Positions 28,881 to 29,505 of a DNA stretch of 29,505 nt are shown here, piece after piece. The notes beneath the pieces are model-generated. The model was given only the letters and a program-made list of their open reading frames with translations. It did not search any database and had not been told where the DNA came from. The stretch covers positions 97,961 to 127,465 of the forward strand of contig NW_014577892.1 in the NCBI RefSeq assembly GCF_000485595.1. The letters run 5' to 3'. Each line of letters starts with the position of its first letter. Position 1 is the stretch's first letter. A program made the translations under genes and the position numbers. The DNA is from Priapulus caudatus (lineage: Eukaryota; Priapulida; Priapulimorpha; Priapulimorphida; Priapulidae).

Positions 28881-29041
28881 CTCCTGCCTGTTCTCGTTTC
28901 AGAAGTCGATCTTCTTGTAGGTGTTAACACTAACACCTTTGGTGGCACTAACACATTGAACAATGTTGGAATAGCCAAAGGAACCAGCTTTCTTTTTCCA
29001 TCTTGTCATTTCGCCTCAAACTGTGATTCCTCAAAATGTTC
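28881..29041 (-). pseudogene. P-element/THAP9-like transposase, THAP zinc-finger exon (C-terminal half)
   Basis: Acceptor TTCATGTGCATCAG|GAACA; donor GGAG|GTAAAC. The frame reads EHFEESQFEAK, a TGA at 29006-29008, then QDGKRKLVPLAIPTLFNV and PPKVLVLTPTRRSTSETRT. S-x-H-F…F and A-[VI]-P-T-[LI]-F are the hallmarks of the second half of the C2CH THAP finger, which binds DNA. The first half, with the Cys pair, should lie further right but was not found up to 29505. The TGA breaks the finger. Confidence 0.75.
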
Positions 29042-29505
29042 CTGATGCACATGAATATTAGATTACGCATATGACTAACACTAATACCAACCTAAAACTC
29101 TTATAGTTATATTAAGTAATTCCGTCTAACTTCCACGTGACGTAATTGCATACCTAATTGCAATAGGACATTGTTAGTTATGTAAACAACATGCTAACTA
29201 AATAGCTATGCTATTTTTAGTCGTACAAGCATATCGGCCTTGTCTCATAATGCTTCACAGTTGAAGTTGTACGCAGGAAAAAATAATGATGAATTTAGAT
29301 TACTTTAAGTATAACCAGGGAGTCTATAATAGGGGGAGGTGCCACTCTGTATATTTCCCTATGTAATCATTTATGCAGTGGCGCCCCTAGTGGTCGGTTG
29401 TGCAAACTACCATAGTACTGTATTATTTAACCCAAGATACTAACATTATAAAACACCTGGCTTAATTGCTGTATTATATCTGGCATTTCTTTTATGTGCT
29501 TTAGT
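29042..29505. other. Non-coding stretch, right edge
   Basis: By position this is the intron upstream of the THAP exon. I looked for the CxxxC start of the THAP finger on the minus strand and found none. A minus-strand ATG near 29411 opens MVVCTTDH and then stops. Nothing else recognised. Confidence 0.45.

Noticed and set aside
1-29505. CRISPR array, phage or bacterial operon
   Set aside because: No regularly spaced repeats of CRISPR type. The coding content is retroelements and intron-containing genes, and no ribosome binding site pattern is seen.

Overview
The window looks like repeat-dense nuclear DNA from an invertebrate animal. The evidence is Ty3/Gypsy and BEL/Pao retrotransposons, a P-element-like (THAP) transposase with GT-AG introns, trihelix Myb/SANT genes, a tRNA-derived SINE and several miniature inverted-repeat elements. 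Composition is A+T-rich, and the introns that can be placed are short, about 130 to 500 bases for most. I cannot name the phylum; a sponge, cnidarian or other marine invertebrate would fit. No prokaryotic signature, rRNA or CRISPR array is present. Every recognisable coding stretch lies on the minus strand.

Layout, left to right. 35-4188: a Ty3/Gypsy element with 187-bp LTRs, a primer binding site and a polypurine tract, but with its integrase core deleted. 4404-4654: a trihelix (Myb/SANT) gene fragment. About 5910-7609: a BEL/Pao remnant with gag fused by deletion to the protease region, preceded by a 15-bp tandem repeat. 8429-8490 and 9215-9287: small foldback sequences. 9321-16833: a foldback (MITE-like) element split by a near-complete BEL/Pao element (9415-16697) that has long LTRs and a 5-bp target duplication, but several frameshifts and a stop. 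17675-18113: a MITE with hAT-like ends and a strikingly GC-rich perfect palindrome. 19158-19385: a tRNA-derived SINE. 19568-19798: a lone possible exon. About 19890-24513: a second, differently related BEL/Pao element that lacks its 5' end.

The right-hand end (25108-29041) is the most gene-like part. A three-exon reading frame of 53 codons (26387-25852) splices in perfect phase and leads into a trihelix DNA-binding gene (25814-25108), but a stop and a frame change separate the two. Next to it lies a P-element/THAP9-like transposase pseudogene with at least five exons (29041 to about 26636). Its lesions include in-frame stops, a homopolymer frameshift, a lost splice donor and 3' truncation. 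A 94-bp MITE has inserted exactly at the splice donor of the THAP exon, and its 9-bp target duplication has copied that donor. I see no intact autonomous element and no clear host metabolic gene. The interest lies in nesting, decay and possible exaptation, not in a working multi-gene system.
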